From contig NZ_JABVCF010000002.1 in NCBI RefSeq assembly GCF_014595955.1, positions 186,001 through 250,000 of the forward strand: a stretch of 64,000 bases of DNA. The letters run 5' to 3'. Under the pieces are notes generated by a model that ran no database searches, was not told where the DNA came from, and was given only the letters and a program-made list of their open reading frames with translations. This document shows positions 9,742 through 21,223 of this stretch, in pieces. Numbering within the stretch: the stretch's first letter is position 1; the number at the start of each line of letters is the position of its first letter. Made by a program: the position numbers and the translations under genes. This DNA is from Pseudaminobacter soli (ex Zhang et al. 2022). Lineage in GTDB: Bacteria > Pseudomonadota > Alphaproteobacteria > Rhizobiales > Rhizobiaceae.

Positions 9742-10458
9742 TCAGGGTTGGGGTGCAGCGATGGAATAGAGCGCGCGCGACCGCTCGAGGTGCCTGATCA
9801 TCGCCTGCTCGGCGCCCTCGGGATCGTGCGCGGCGATGCGCTCGATGATCTCTTCGTGCTCGGTCAGCGTGAACTTCTCCTTGCCGGTCCAGATCAGCAT
9901 GTCGGTATGATACTCTTTCAGCCAGCCGAGCATCGCCTCGCTGACCGCGACATAGATCGGGTTGCCTGAGATCGTGGCAATTTGCGAGTGGAACCGCATG
10001 TCGGCTGCAATGAAGGCCTCGGCATTGCCGAGGTGACTGCGTTGCTCGTCGAGCGTCGCCCGCAGCTGCGCGACGTCATCCTCGGTAGCCTTCGCCGCCG
10101 CGTCCCGCACCATGCCGCGCTCGAAGAAGATGCGTGCGCTCTTCAGGTGCTCCAGCGAATCCGCCGAGGAGGAAAGCATGATCTTGGCGGCCACGTCGAC
10201 CTGCCGGAAGATCGACTGCGCCGTAAGCTGAAGCACCTTGGCTCGCTCGCCGTGCGAGATCGCCACGAGCCCCATATTGGCCAGCGCCTGCATGGCCTCG
10301 CGGATCGCCGGCCGGCCGACGCCGAAGCGTTCCATCAGTTCGCGCTCGGAAGGCATCTCGTCGCCGGGCTGGAGTTCGCCGCTGACGATCAGGCGCTTGA
10401 GGCGGAGGAAGACTTCGTCGGAAAGCTTGCGTCTTACGATCGGTTCCGAAACGTTCAT
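9742..10458 (-). CDS. GntR-family (FCD domain) transcriptional regulator
   Basis: A 238-residue regulator. Residues 10-75 form the GntR winged helix (LKRLIVSGELQPGDEMPSER, then GVGRPAIREAMQALANMGLV). The C-terminal FCD domain (about 95-230) has the metal-ligand pattern: Asp/His in DMRFHSQIA, His in TEHEEI, and His in MIRHLERS. It is convergent with apsD and divergent from oiaX. The intergenic region holds the 13-mer that also precedes apnO. It most likely represses the apiose/apionate operons and is released by a pathway acid intermediate; this is inference from position. Confidence 0.85.
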   Translation of the reverse strand: MNVSEPIVRRKLSDEVFLRLKRLIVSGELQPGDEMPSERELMERFGVGRPAIREAMQALANMGLVAISHGERAKVLQLTAQSIFRQVDVAAKIMLSSSADSLEHLKSARIFFERGMVRDAAAKATEDDVAQLRATLDEQRSHLGNAEAFIAADMRFHSQIATISGNPIYVAVSEAMLGWLKEYHTDMLIWTGKEKFTLTEHEEIIERIAAHDPEGAEQAMIRHLERSRALYSIAAPQP

Positions 10459-10558
10459 GGCTTGAGACGCCTTGATGGTGAATCGCTGTTGCTCGAACGC
10501 CTAGCACACCTGCGGGCACAAGACTCGCCATACGAGGCGCTACTTGCGTTGCCGGCAT

Positions 10559-10571
10559 ACTCATTATACCA
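10559..10571. promoter_or_regulatory. Candidate GntR operator between gntR and oiaX
   Basis: Second exact copy of ACTCATTATACCA, lying about 100 bases from the gntR start and 55 bases before oiaX. Its position would allow one bound regulator to control both divergent transcripts. See the copy at 3436-3448. Confidence 0.5.
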
Positions 10572-10625
10572 GTTCTCCGGTTTGGGGAAGTATTGCGGCA
10601 CTTCCCGTTCCGAAAGGCGGACAAG

Positions 10626-11879
10626 ATGATCGTGTTTACCTACCGGATCGAGACCGCGGGCAACATCGAGGTCCTTGCCGCGAAGATTGCCAGCGATCAG
10701 TCGACCGGTACCTTCGTCGCCCTGCCAGGAGAGACCGAGGAACTGAAGGCGAGGGCAGCCGCGCGTGTGCTCGACATCCGCACGCTGGGGCCGCTCGATG
10801 TTCCTTCGATCCCCGCGCCCGGCGAGCGAGGCCCGTTCAAGCGCGCCGATGTCGACATCGGCTTCCCGCTCGACGCGATCGCCACCGACTTGTCGGCCCT
10901 CATGACGATCGCGATAGGCGGCACCTACTCCATCAAGGGTCTCACCGGCATTCGCGTGATGGATATGAAGCTGCCGGAGGAGTTCCGGGGCGCTCATCCG
11001 GGTCCGCAGTTCGGTGTCGAGGGCAGCCGCCGACTCACCGGCGTTAAGGGCAGGCCGATCATCGGTACGATCGTGAAGCCCGCGCTCGGCCTCAGGCCGG
11101 AGGAGACCGCGGCGGTCGTGAAGGAGCTTGTCCAGTCCGGCGTAGACTTCATCAAGGACGACGAGAAACTGATGAGCCCGGCCTATTCGCCTCTCGCGGA
11201 GAGGATCAAGGCGATCATGCCAATCATCCTCGACCACGAGCAGAAGACCGGCAAGAAGGTGATGTACGCCTTCGGCATCTCGCATGCCGATCCCGACGAG
11301 ATGATGCGCAACCACGACCTCGTGGCGGAGGCAGGCGGCAATTGCGCCGTCGTCAACATCAACTCCATCGGCTTCGGCGGAATGGCCTTCCTGCGCAAGC
11401 GCTCGCGGCTCGTCATCCATGCCCATCGCAACGGCTGGGACATCCTCACCCGGCACCCCGGTCTCGGCATGGAGTTCAAGGTGTGGCAGCAGTTCTGGCG
11501 GCTGCTCGGCGTCGATCAGTTCCAGATCAACGGCATTCGCGCGAAATACTGGGAGCCGGACGAGTCCTTCGTCGCCTCCTTCAAGGCCATATCGACGCCG
11601 ATCTTCTCCCCCGGTGACTGTGCGCTGCCCGTGGCCTGCTCCGGTCAATGGGGCGGCCAGGCGCCCGAAACCTATCAGCGCACCGGCCGCACGCTCGATC
11701 TCATGTATCTTTGCGGCGGCGGCGTCGTCAGCCATCCCGACGGTCCGGCGGCCGGCGTGCGGGCGGTGCAGCAGGCCTGGGAGGCCGCAGTGCAAGACAT
11801 CCCGCTCGACGAATATGCCAGAACACATCTTGAGCTGCGGCACGCAATCGACAAATTCGCGGAGGGAAAGGCGGCGTGA
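10626..11879 (+). CDS. oiaX: RuBisCO-like protein, probable 3-oxo-isoapionate-4-phosphate decarboxylase
   Basis: A 417-residue RuBisCO large-subunit fold protein. It keeps the carbamylation/metal triad in GVDFIKDDEK (Lys, Asp, Glu), the Lys of GTIVKPALG, the His of HAHRNG and a Lys in the loop-6 position (GIRAKYWEP). By eye it lacks true-RuBisCO residues: the second Lys of KPKLG is Ala, the loop Asn before the KDDE segment is Gly, and HIHSG reads QFQIN. It therefore cannot be a normal carboxylase. Next to a DUF1537 kinase and ApnO-like gene it fits OiaX, which removes CO2 to give L-erythrulose-1-phosphate. The lerI-derI pair supports OiaX over the hydrolytic OiaT. ATG 10626 was chosen; a TTG at 10593 is possible. 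Confidence 0.75.
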   Translation: MIVFTYRIETAGNIEVLAAKIASDQSTGTFVALPGETEELKARAAARVLDIRTLGPLDVPSIPAPGERGPFKRADVDIGFPLDAIATDLSALMTIAIGGTYSIKGLTGIRVMDMKLPEEFRGAHPGPQFGVEGSRRLTGVKGRPIIGTIVKPALGLRPEETAAVVKELVQSGVDFIKDDEKLMSPAYSPLAERIKAIMPIILDHEQKTGKKVMYAFGISHADPDEMMRNHDLVAEAGGNCAVVNINSIGFGGMAFLRKRSRLVIHAHRNGWDILTRHPGLGMEFKVWQQFWRLLGVDQFQINGIRAKYWEPDESFVASFKAISTPIFSPGDCALPVACSGQWGGQAPETYQRTGRTLDLMYLCGGGVVSHPDGPAAGVRAVQQAWEAAVQDIPLDEYARTHLELRHAIDKFAEGKAA

Positions 11880-13216
11880 TCGACATGCAAGACCTGCTGC
11901 TGAGCTACTACGGCGACGACCTGACCGGCTCGACCGACGTCATGGAGGCTTTGTCGCTCGGCGGCGTGTCGACCGTGCTTTTCCTGCGGCAGCCGGACGA
12001 AGAACTGCTGTCGCGTTTCGGCGATTGCCGGGCGGTGGGGCTCGCCGGGACTGCCCGCAGCCAGACGCCGGACTGGATGGACGCGCATCTGTCGCTCGCC
12101 TTTGAATGGCTGAAGGGGCTGGGTGCCGCGCTCTGCCACTATAAGGTCTGCTCCACCTTCGATTCCAGCCCAGCGGTGGGCAGCATCGGACGCGCCATCG
12201 AGATCGGCCGCGGGGTTTTCGGCGATGCGCCGGTGCCCGTCGTGGTCGGTGCGCCGCAGATCAGACGCTACACCGCCTTCGCAAACCTCTTCGCGCGCTA
12301 CCGGGAGCACGTCTACCGGATCGACCGCCACCCCGTGATGTCACGCCATCCCGTGACGCCGATGGACGAGGCCGATCTGCTTCTGCATCTCGGCAAGCAG
12401 ACCGCCCTGAAGTCGGGCCTCGTCGATCTCGCGGCGATTGGAGCCGGCGGGGCTGCGACCGAGGCCGACCGGCTCTCGGGGGAGGGCGCGGCCATCATCT
12501 TGTTCGATGTCGCGAGTGCCGAGACGCAACGATCAGTCGGTGCCGAGATCTGGCGCAGGCGCGCTTCCAGCCCGTTCGTGGTCGGCTCATCGGGGGTGGA
12601 ATATGCGCTGATCAACGCCTGGAAGACGGCCGGCCTTGCGCCCGGGCCGGCGAGCTACGCTGGCGCGGGCGAGGTCGACAGGCTGGCGGTCGTCTCGGGC
12701 AGCGTCTCGCCGACGACGGAACGGCAGATCGCGCATGCTCTGGCGAACGGTTTTGACGGCATCGCGCTCGATCCTCTGGAATTGGTCTGCGAACGCGGCG
12801 ACGTTGCAATGGAAGATGCGATCCGGCTCGGCAACGCCAGCCTGACTGCCGGCCGCAGTGTCATTCTGTACACGGCGATGGGGCCGCAGGCCGACCGCGG
12901 CAGCGAGATCGACGAGAAGCCGGGTGCCCGCCATCTGCTCGGAAGAAGGATAGGGACCATCCTCCAGCGCCTGATTGCCGAGCAGGGCCTGAAGCGCGCC
13001 GTGATTGCCGGCGGGGATACGTCCAGCCATGCGCTCGGCGAACTGGGGGTGGACGCGCTGACAGTGTTGATGCCCCTGCCGCAGACGCCAGGCTCGCCGC
13101 TCTGCACCGCGCACAGCCGCGACGCCCGCGTCGACGGCCTGCAGATTGCGCTGAAAGGCGGCCAGATCGGCCACGACGACTATTTCGAGACCATCCGCCG
13201 AGGCGCGCTCAACTGA
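11876..13216 (+). CDS. oiaK: DUF1537 four-carbon acid sugar kinase family, probable 3-oxo-isoapionate kinase
   Basis: A 446-residue kinase of the four-carbon acid sugar kinase family. The N-terminal motif YYGDDLTGSTDVMEAL (about residues 11-26) binds the sugar acid. The C-terminal VIAGGDTSSHAL (about 380-391) is the family ATP-binding element. GTG 11876 overlaps the oiaX stop (GTGA), with ATG three codons later as an alternative start. Coupling to a RuBisCO-like protein is the pattern of OiaK-OiaX, where OiaK phosphorylates 3-oxo-isoapionate to supply the decarboxylase. DUF1537 kinases also act on erythronate, threonate and 2-oxo-tetronate, but no dehydrogenase/PdxA2-type partner is present here. 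Confidence 0.77.
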   Translation: MIDMQDLLLSYYGDDLTGSTDVMEALSLGGVSTVLFLRQPDEELLSRFGDCRAVGLAGTARSQTPDWMDAHLSLAFEWLKGLGAALCHYKVCSTFDSSPAVGSIGRAIEIGRGVFGDAPVPVVVGAPQIRRYTAFANLFARYREHVYRIDRHPVMSRHPVTPMDEADLLLHLGKQTALKSGLVDLAAIGAGGAATEADRLSGEGAAIILFDVASAETQRSVGAEIWRRRASSPFVVGSSGVEYALINAWKTAGLAPGPASYAGAGEVDRLAVVSGSVSPTTERQIAHALANGFDGIALDPLELVCERGDVAMEDAIRLGNASLTAGRSVILYTAMGPQADRGSEIDEKPGARHLLGRRIGTILQRLIAEQGLKRAVIAGGDTSSHALGELGVDALTVLMPLPQTPGSPLCTAHSRDARVDGLQIALKGGQIGHDDYFETIRRGALN

Positions 13217-13232
13217 ACGGTTTGACCACGAC

Positions 13233-13258
13233 TGGACGCCATTCGATAGCGGCGTCCA
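13233..13258. terminator. Stem-loop between convergent oiaK and ftsK
   Basis: An 8-bp perfect stem (TGGACGCC / GGCGTCCA) with a 10-base loop lies in the 73-base space between two convergent genes. No T-run follows on either strand, so intrinsic termination is only possible, perhaps Rho-assisted. Confidence 0.4.
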
Positions 13259-13289
13259 CTTGTGTCAGGAAGAGGGCGTCTTCTCCGCC

Positions 13290-15959
<2,670 letters not shown>

Positions 15960-16194
15960 GAACCTTTACTCGAGACTCGCCGGTAAGGGGGAGACCGAGC
16001 AATAGGAAGCGAGGGTTAACAGATCCTTCGAGGCGGCTCGTCCGGGTGTCGCAAGTTGGTACACCCTGCGTCAGATGTGGAAAAGGACCGCCGCCGCCCG
16101 GGTAAGTGTTTGTTTGCGCGACGAATTGGGGCCGCGCGGCAGCGCATGAGGCGCGTTTTTTCGGCGCGGAGCACGTAATCCGACGCGCGTTGAA

Positions 16195-17703
16195 TCACTC
16201 CATAATCGAACCAGTAGCTGCCTCCATCCGCGTGACCGGCGGAGGATTCCACTTGCCCGTCAGGGCGTCTGGCTGCGGAGCGTAGAGACGCAACATCACA
16301 TTGAACGGCCCCTTCGGCGCGGGAAGCCAGTTGGCCTCCCTGTCCGTGCCGGGGCTCTCGTTCTGCAAGTAGAGGTCGAGCGAGCCGTCCGCATTTTGCT
16401 TGAGCGGCATCCAACCGCTCAGCGCGAACCGGTTGAGGCTGTTGGGAACCTGAAAGCCCTCCGAGTCGTAGAGCGTGATTGACCAGAAAGCCGAAGCGGG
16501 TGGGGTCTCTCCCTTCTCGAAGTGAATCGCATATTTGTTCGCGCCGTCCAGCGGCTTGCCCGTGTCGTCAGCGAGGTTGAATGGATAGATCGCGTCCTCC
16601 GACAGGTTGGCCCCTAGTCCGAGCTGCGCGATGATGGCCCGCTTGAGATAGTAATTGCCATAGACCCCCATGGTCTCGGTGTTCATCGACCAGCCGTTTG
16701 CCACCCGAGCCAGCGTCGGCATCTTCCATTGCATGAGCGTCCGCGCGCTCTGCGGCGCGGCTTCGAGGGCCTTTCTGGCGACAGGATCGACCTTCTCGAT
16801 GTCGAAGCTCTTGCCGGCCTCGATGCCGATCCGCTTCATGCGTGCAATGATCGGCTCGTCGGTGACATGGGGGCCGGCCATCTTCAGGACTTCGGCCGCA
16901 TAGGCGAAGTACTTGCCGGCCGGCATCGCATCGACCTGCTCCTTGGGCGGCGTCTTCATGTCGATGCTCGGATCGATCTTCACCTCGGGCGCCTTCGGGG
17001 TCTTCCCCCATTCGGACAGGGGCGTGACCTTGTACCCGGCCTGGATCTTGTGGACCGCGTCGTAGTCGGCCGGGCCGTCCGTCTTGGTGCGTCCGATGAT
17101 CCACACGATCGGCGTCGGCGCATCGATGCGCTGCGTCCCGGAGGGCAGCCGGAATTCGTCGAACCGCTCACGCAGGTCAGGCCGCCAGCCGGGCGACGCT
17201 ATCAGGTAGTTGCCCGCTTGCGTTCCCGTGGTGCGCCAGCCCGGCGATGCGAAGACGTCCGTCCACATGTCGAGCATCGGCAGGAGATAGTAGCGGCCAC
17301 CGGTGTCAGGAACCGAGACCACCATCGGTTCCTTGGTGAGGTCGAGGAAGGCCGACGAATACAGCGTATCGAAGTTGTAGCGGACCACGCCCTTGTCATC
17401 GGCGGCCGGATAGGTCGGCACGTTGTTGAACATGTTCATCGGGCCACGGCCCTCGACCTTGCCGGGTTCGAGGTTGGTGAATTGGTTCCGAGTTACGTCC
17501 AAGGTCACCAGCGGATAGAAATAAACGTAGGCGTCGGTGGCGATGTCGCGCGCCTCCGCTTCGCTGATGGCCTGGGCTTGGACAGCGGATGGAAAACCAA
17601 TCCCCGCGGCGGCGATGACCAAAGCCGTTGCGGCAGCTTTGGCGCGCAGCTTCGACGCGCAGCGCCCCGATTGGATCTGTCCCAGGAAGTGCTCGCGATA
17701 CAT
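16195..17703 (-). CDS. Secreted DUF1254/DUF1214 protein
   Basis: A 502-residue exported protein preceded by GAGAGGAAAA. Residues about 20-45 are a signal peptide core ending AVQAQA. The DUF1254 domain follows (ATDAYVYFYPLVTLDVTRNQ onward, about 55-195), then the DUF1214 domain toward the C-terminus (FWSITLYDSEGFQVPNSLNR, about 410-430, and LYLQNESPG). Proteins of this two-domain family are common in the periplasm of Proteobacteria; their biochemical role is not established. No functional neighbour is adjacent: ftsK lies 236 bases downstream on the same strand, and a long spacer lies upstream. Confidence 0.85.
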   Translation of the reverse strand: MYREHFLGQIQSGRCASKLRAKAAATALVIAAAGIGFPSAVQAQAISEAEARDIATDAYVYFYPLVTLDVTRNQFTNLEPGKVEGRGPMNMFNNVPTYPAADDKGVVRYNFDTLYSSAFLDLTKEPMVVSVPDTGGRYYLLPMLDMWTDVFASPGWRTTGTQAGNYLIASPGWRPDLRERFDEFRLPSGTQRIDAPTPIVWIIGRTKTDGPADYDAVHKIQAGYKVTPLSEWGKTPKAPEVKIDPSIDMKTPPKEQVDAMPAGKYFAYAAEVLKMAGPHVTDEPIIARMKRIGIEAGKSFDIEKVDPVARKALEAAPQSARTLMQWKMPTLARVANGWSMNTETMGVYGNYYLKRAIIAQLGLGANLSEDAIYPFNLADDTGKPLDGANKYAIHFEKGETPPASAFWSITLYDSEGFQVPNSLNRFALSGWMPLKQNADGSLDLYLQNESPGTDREANWLPAPKGPFNVMLRLYAPQPDALTGKWNPPPVTRMEAATGSIME

Positions 17704-18292
17704 GGCAGTTTTCCTCTCGTTTTGTCATTCGGGGCATGCTGCGGACCATGTGCGACTGGGGAGCGACGGCAAAACGGGGGCTGTGTACGGTGGACCCGAA
17801 AGCGCCGACTTGCCGGGCAAGCGGCCCGGCAGGTAACGCCCGTCCGTCACTTCAAAACCGAGCTGTTACATTGCCTAGCGAAGTTGCGACCTAGTTCGGG
17901 CACGCCGGCACCGGACTCCAATCTCACATTTGCGCGCACCGTAGCGGCCTGTGGGTGCTACGCCCTTAATTGAAATCAAATCCTGGCGAACTTTATCGCC
18001 ACGCGTATCGTTCGGACCTTCACGATTTGGGGAAGACATGGCTCCCCGCCATAAGCTGTAGCGCCGGAAGAGCAAGTAGCGCGCCGGAGAAGATGAGCTT
18101 GGGCGCAGCTATATCATTGCTGCGCCAATCGATTTCTGCTTCCGAATCCAAGTATTCTTCAAATCACTTCACTCTGCGGAAGGGCTTCCGCAGAAAAAGC
18201 ACCCAACTGCGCCAGCCCATAGGCACGAGCCCGAGGCAGGTATAACCTACAAACGCCCTGGAGGGGTCGGGCGAACCCTACAGGAGCAAGAG
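17704..18292. other. Non-coding spacer, 589 bases
   Basis: No open frame here shows domain motifs, a convincing ribosome site or normal codon use. Base composition is lower in GC than the flanking genes, with AT-rich patches around 17960-18000 and 18140-18180. It should hold the promoters for the divergent DUF1254 gene and the SH3 gene; no consensus was evident. Confidence 0.5.
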
Positions 18293-18634
18293 ATGAACCT
18301 GAAGCAACTCGCCATCCTGACCGCCTTGGCAGGAGCAATCACACCTATAGCGGTCTCCCCTGTGGAAGCGGCTCGAGCGGTCGTCACCAGGAGTACAAAT
18401 GTGCATTCCGGGCCCGGCAGCGACTTTCGCGTCATTGGGCGCGTGCGCGGTGGAGACCGGGTGAACGTGACGCGCTGCGCTTCGTCCCGTCGCTGGTGCC
18501 GTGTTCAATCCCGGCATACTCGCGACGGCTGGGTCCGTTCTCGGTTTCTGGACCGGGTTTCCCGCCGCGGGCCGAATCGACGCGGCGGCATTTGCTTCTT
18601 CGGCGCCCACGGTGAGGTTTGTCTAGGCCGTTAG
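18293..18634 (+). CDS. Small secreted SH3-domain protein
   Basis: A 113-residue protein starting at ATG 18293 after CAGGAGCAAGAG. Residues 1-25 form a signal peptide (hydrophobic stretch, cleavage near VEA). The mature part is a bacterial SH3 fold: ARAVVTRSTNVHSGPGSDFR, then IGRVRGGDRVNVTRC, and CRVQSRHTRDGWVRSRFLD, the usual order of strands ending in the GWV motif. Four cysteines may pair in the periplasm. Such proteins bind cell-wall peptides or scaffold envelope complexes; no specific role can be given. It stands alone, between the 589-base spacer and the GntP gene. Confidence 0.75.
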   Translation: MNLKQLAILTALAGAITPIAVSPVEAARAVVTRSTNVHSGPGSDFRVIGRVRGGDRVNVTRCASSRRWCRVQSRHTRDGWVRSRFLDRVSRRGPNRRGGICFFGAHGEVCLGR

Positions 18635-18718
18635 CCTGATGGCAGATGCCTCTTGGCCAGGCGTTTGCGAATCCGCGGGCACGCAATCTGGGTGCTCGGC
18701 AGCGCAGCGGTGGTGCTC

Positions 18719-20173
18719 TCAGAACGAACCGAACAGCGAGCCGAGGACGATCACCACCGCCAGCGCCAGGAGCGAGTTGACGATTCCGACCATGACGATG
18801 TCGAAATAGCTTTCACGGTGGCTTGAGTCGCACAGGGCGAGCAGGGTCACGACCGCGCCGTTGTGCGGCAGGATGTCGAGCGTGCCGGAGCCGATGACCG
18901 CAACGCGATGCAGCAGGGCGGGATCGATGCCGAGTTGCGAGGCCAGGCTCATGTAGGTCTCGCCGAGGGCGTCCAGCGCGATCGTAAGACCGCCCGAGGC
19001 GGATCCGGTCAGCGCGGCGAGCACGTTCGTTGCCACCGCCAGCGACACGAGCGGCCCGCCTCCGATCGTCAGCACCCAGTCCCGGACCACTGCGAAGGCG
19101 GGGAGGGCGGCGATCACGGCACCGAAGCCGACCAGGCTGGCGATGCTGACCGCCGGGAGCACGGATGCATTGGCGCCCGCGTCCATGCTCTCGCGCAGAG
19201 ACGGCAGGCGGCCGTAGTTGAGGACGACCAGCACCAGGATCGCGGCGGCGAGGGCGACTACGACCGACCACACACCGGCCACCGCCGACAGCGAGGTGCC
19301 GCCCCATCGCTCCTCGGCCAGGAACGAGAAATCGAGACGCGGCAGAACGAGCAGCGACATCAGGAGATTGACCGTGATGACCACGACCAGCGGCAGACCC
19401 GCCTCAAGCGCTGATGGCGCCTTGGAACTGGGCTGGCCGTGCGCGATCTCCGCAGGGTCGAACTCGCGCGCAATGGTCGCCCGCTCTCGCACCATCCCAT
19501 CGCTTGCCACGGCATCGGGAGTGATGGGCGTAGCCCTACCATAGCCCTCACCCGCCCGGCGGGCTGCCGCCTCCGCTCGACCTAGCCACCACAGGCCGAA
19601 CGCAAGTACCACTGCGGCGGCGATGAGACCCAGCCCTGGCGCCGCAAACGGCGTGGTGCCGAAGAAGGGCATGGGGATCGCGTTCTGGATCGCGGGCGTG
19701 CCGGGCAGCGCTGTCATCGTGAAGGTAGAGGTGCCGAGGATGATCGCGGCGGGCATCAGCCGCCGCGGGATGTTCGCGGCGCGGAACAGCGCCTCCGCCA
19801 TCGGAACGAGGACAAAGAAGGCGACGAACAGGGAGACGCCGCCATAGGTCACCAGAGCGCCGGCCAACACCACCGCAAGGATCGCCCGATCTTTGCCGAG
19901 CCGGGCCGTGATGGTCTCAGCGATTACCGTGACTGATCCGCTGTCGTTCATCAGCTTGCCGAACAACGCTCCCAGCAGGAACAGCGGGAAGAACTGCGCT
20001 AGGAAGCGCGCGGCACTGCCCATGAAGGTCTGCGTCCAGCTCGCCAGCAGGGGCTCGCCGGCGAGTGCAGCCGCGACCAGGGCCGCGGCGGGCGCGAGCA
20101 GCAGCACGCTCCAGCCGCGGAAGGCGAGCCAGATGAGGAGGCCGAGGCCGAGCAGGATCCCGAAGAGGCCCAT
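18719..20173 (-). CDS. GntP-family permease, probable hydroxy-acid uptake
   Basis: A 484-residue inner-membrane protein with about twelve hydrophobic spans and the GntP-family layout. Features include the early FFPLFLLGALFGKLMNDSGS (about 60-79), a mid region TSTFTMTALPGTPAIQNAIP (about 150-170), and the C-terminal SGTLDILPHNGAVVTLL. GntP proteins import gluconate, 3-hydroxybutyrate or related hydroxy acids with protons. It starts three bases after the patatin gene ends, so the two are one operon. Patatin plus GntP is a pairing seen around 3-hydroxybutyrate/PHB metabolism, which suggests 3-hydroxybutyrate as substrate; no bdhA gene is visible nearby. Confidence 0.82.
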   Translation of the reverse strand: MGLFGILLGLGLLIWLAFRGWSVLLLAPAAALVAAALAGEPLLASWTQTFMGSAARFLAQFFPLFLLGALFGKLMNDSGSVTVIAETITARLGKDRAILAVVLAGALVTYGGVSLFVAFFVLVPMAEALFRAANIPRRLMPAAIILGTSTFTMTALPGTPAIQNAIPMPFFGTTPFAAPGLGLIAAAVVLAFGLWWLGRAEAAARRAGEGYGRATPITPDAVASDGMVRERATIAREFDPAEIAHGQPSSKAPSALEAGLPLVVVITVNLLMSLLVLPRLDFSFLAEERWGGTSLSAVAGVWSVVVALAAAILVLVVLNYGRLPSLRESMDAGANASVLPAVSIASLVGFGAVIAALPAFAVVRDWVLTIGGGPLVSLAVATNVLAALTGSASGGLTIALDALGETYMSLASQLGIDPALLHRVAVIGSGTLDILPHNGAVVTLLALCDSSHRESYFDIVMVGIVNSLLALAVVIVLGSLFGSF

Positions 20174-20176
20174 GGG

Positions 20177-21223
20177 TTACACACCCTCGAGCAGCCGGTC
20201 GATGTCGAGCGTGGAGCGCGTCCCGATGTTCCGTCCGTCCGTGGCCAGGAAACCCTCCGCGGCCTGGCGTCCCTTGTCCCGTAGCATGGTGAGAAACGCC
20301 CATTCGGCATTGAGCTTCGAGGAATAGCCGAGTTCCACCATCCGATCGCTCGCCACCCGGTGGATGCGCATGCCCGCCCACATGGCGCCCTCGCCGCCGC
20401 CAGGATCGGCCACCCTGCGCAGCAGGGCGATCATGCGCAGTTCCTTGAGCAGCACCGCGTTGAAGGATACCTCATTGAGCCGGTTGACGATGTCGCGTGC
20501 GGCCCGCGGCGTGCCGGAGCGCTCGACCGGGTTGATCTGAACGAGGATCATATCCTTCGACGTGCATTCGCGGACAAGCGGGGTAATGGTGGGATTGCCG
20601 GAATAGCCGCCGTCCCAATAGGGCTCGCCCCCGATCTCGACGGCGTGGAACAGGGTCGGCAGGCAAGCCGAGGCGAGGAGTACGTCAGGCGTGATCTCCC
20701 GGTTGCGGAAGACGCGTCCCTGGCCGGTGCGCACGTTGGTGGCGGTGACGAACAGCTTGATCGGTCCCGCGGCCAGCCGATCGAAATGGATGCTCTCGGC
20801 CAGGATGTCCCGCAGCGGATTGTATCCGCGTGGGTTCAAGTCATAGGGCGAGAAGAGGCGGGCCATCAGGTCCATGGCAATGAAGGCAGGTGAATGATCG
20901 AGCGTCCAGCGGCCGAGCAGGAGGTCGAGCGGACCCCGCCGCAAGGGGCTGAACCGGGCCGCATTCGAGACCTTGCGCCAGAACGCCTCGAGCGTAGCCC
21001 GCGCCCCATCCGCCCCACCCTCGGCATAGCCGTCGGCGAGCACCACGGCATTCATCGCACCGGCCGACGTGCCGGAGATGCCATCGATCCGCAGCCATGG
21101 CTCCTCCAGCAGCCGGTCAAGAACGCCCCAGGTGAAGGCTCCATGTGCACCGCCGCCTTGCAGCGCAAGGTCCACCTGCATGGCATCCTGCTTCGGAGTA
21201 CGCCCGGTGCGAACGTCAGGCAT
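20177..21223 (-). CDS. Patatin-like phospholipase family protein
   Basis: A 348-residue patatin-fold lipid acyl hydrolase. The oxyanion loop LALQGGGAHGAFTWG (about 19-33), nucleophile elbow GTSAGAM (Ser near 51) and catalytic Asp in DGGYSGNP (about 200-207) are all present, so it should be active. No signal peptide is seen; it is probably cytoplasmic. An in-frame ATG 14 codons later (21181), just before the conserved domain, is an equally plausible start. It is the first gene of a two-gene operon with the GntP permease. Substrate may be phospholipid or an intracellular polyester; this cannot be settled from sequence. Confidence 0.87.
   Translation of the reverse strand: MPDVRTGRTPKQDAMQVDLALQGGGAHGAFTWGVLDRLLEEPWLRIDGISGTSAGAMNAVVLADGYAEGGADGARATLEAFWRKVSNAARFSPLRRGPLDLLLGRWTLDHSPAFIAMDLMARLFSPYDLNPRGYNPLRDILAESIHFDRLAAGPIKLFVTATNVRTGQGRVFRNREITPDVLLASACLPTLFHAVEIGGEPYWDGGYSGNPTITPLVRECTSKDMILVQINPVERSGTPRAARDIVNRLNEVSFNAVLLKELRMIALLRRVADPGGGEGAMWAGMRIHRVASDRMVELGYSSKLNAEWAFLTMLRDKGRQAAEGFLATDGRNIGTRSTLDIDRLLEGV

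Noticed and set aside
10626-11879. A genuine CO2-fixing RuBisCO
   Set aside because: Several residues required for carboxylation are substituted, and there is no small subunit or phosphoribulokinase nearby.
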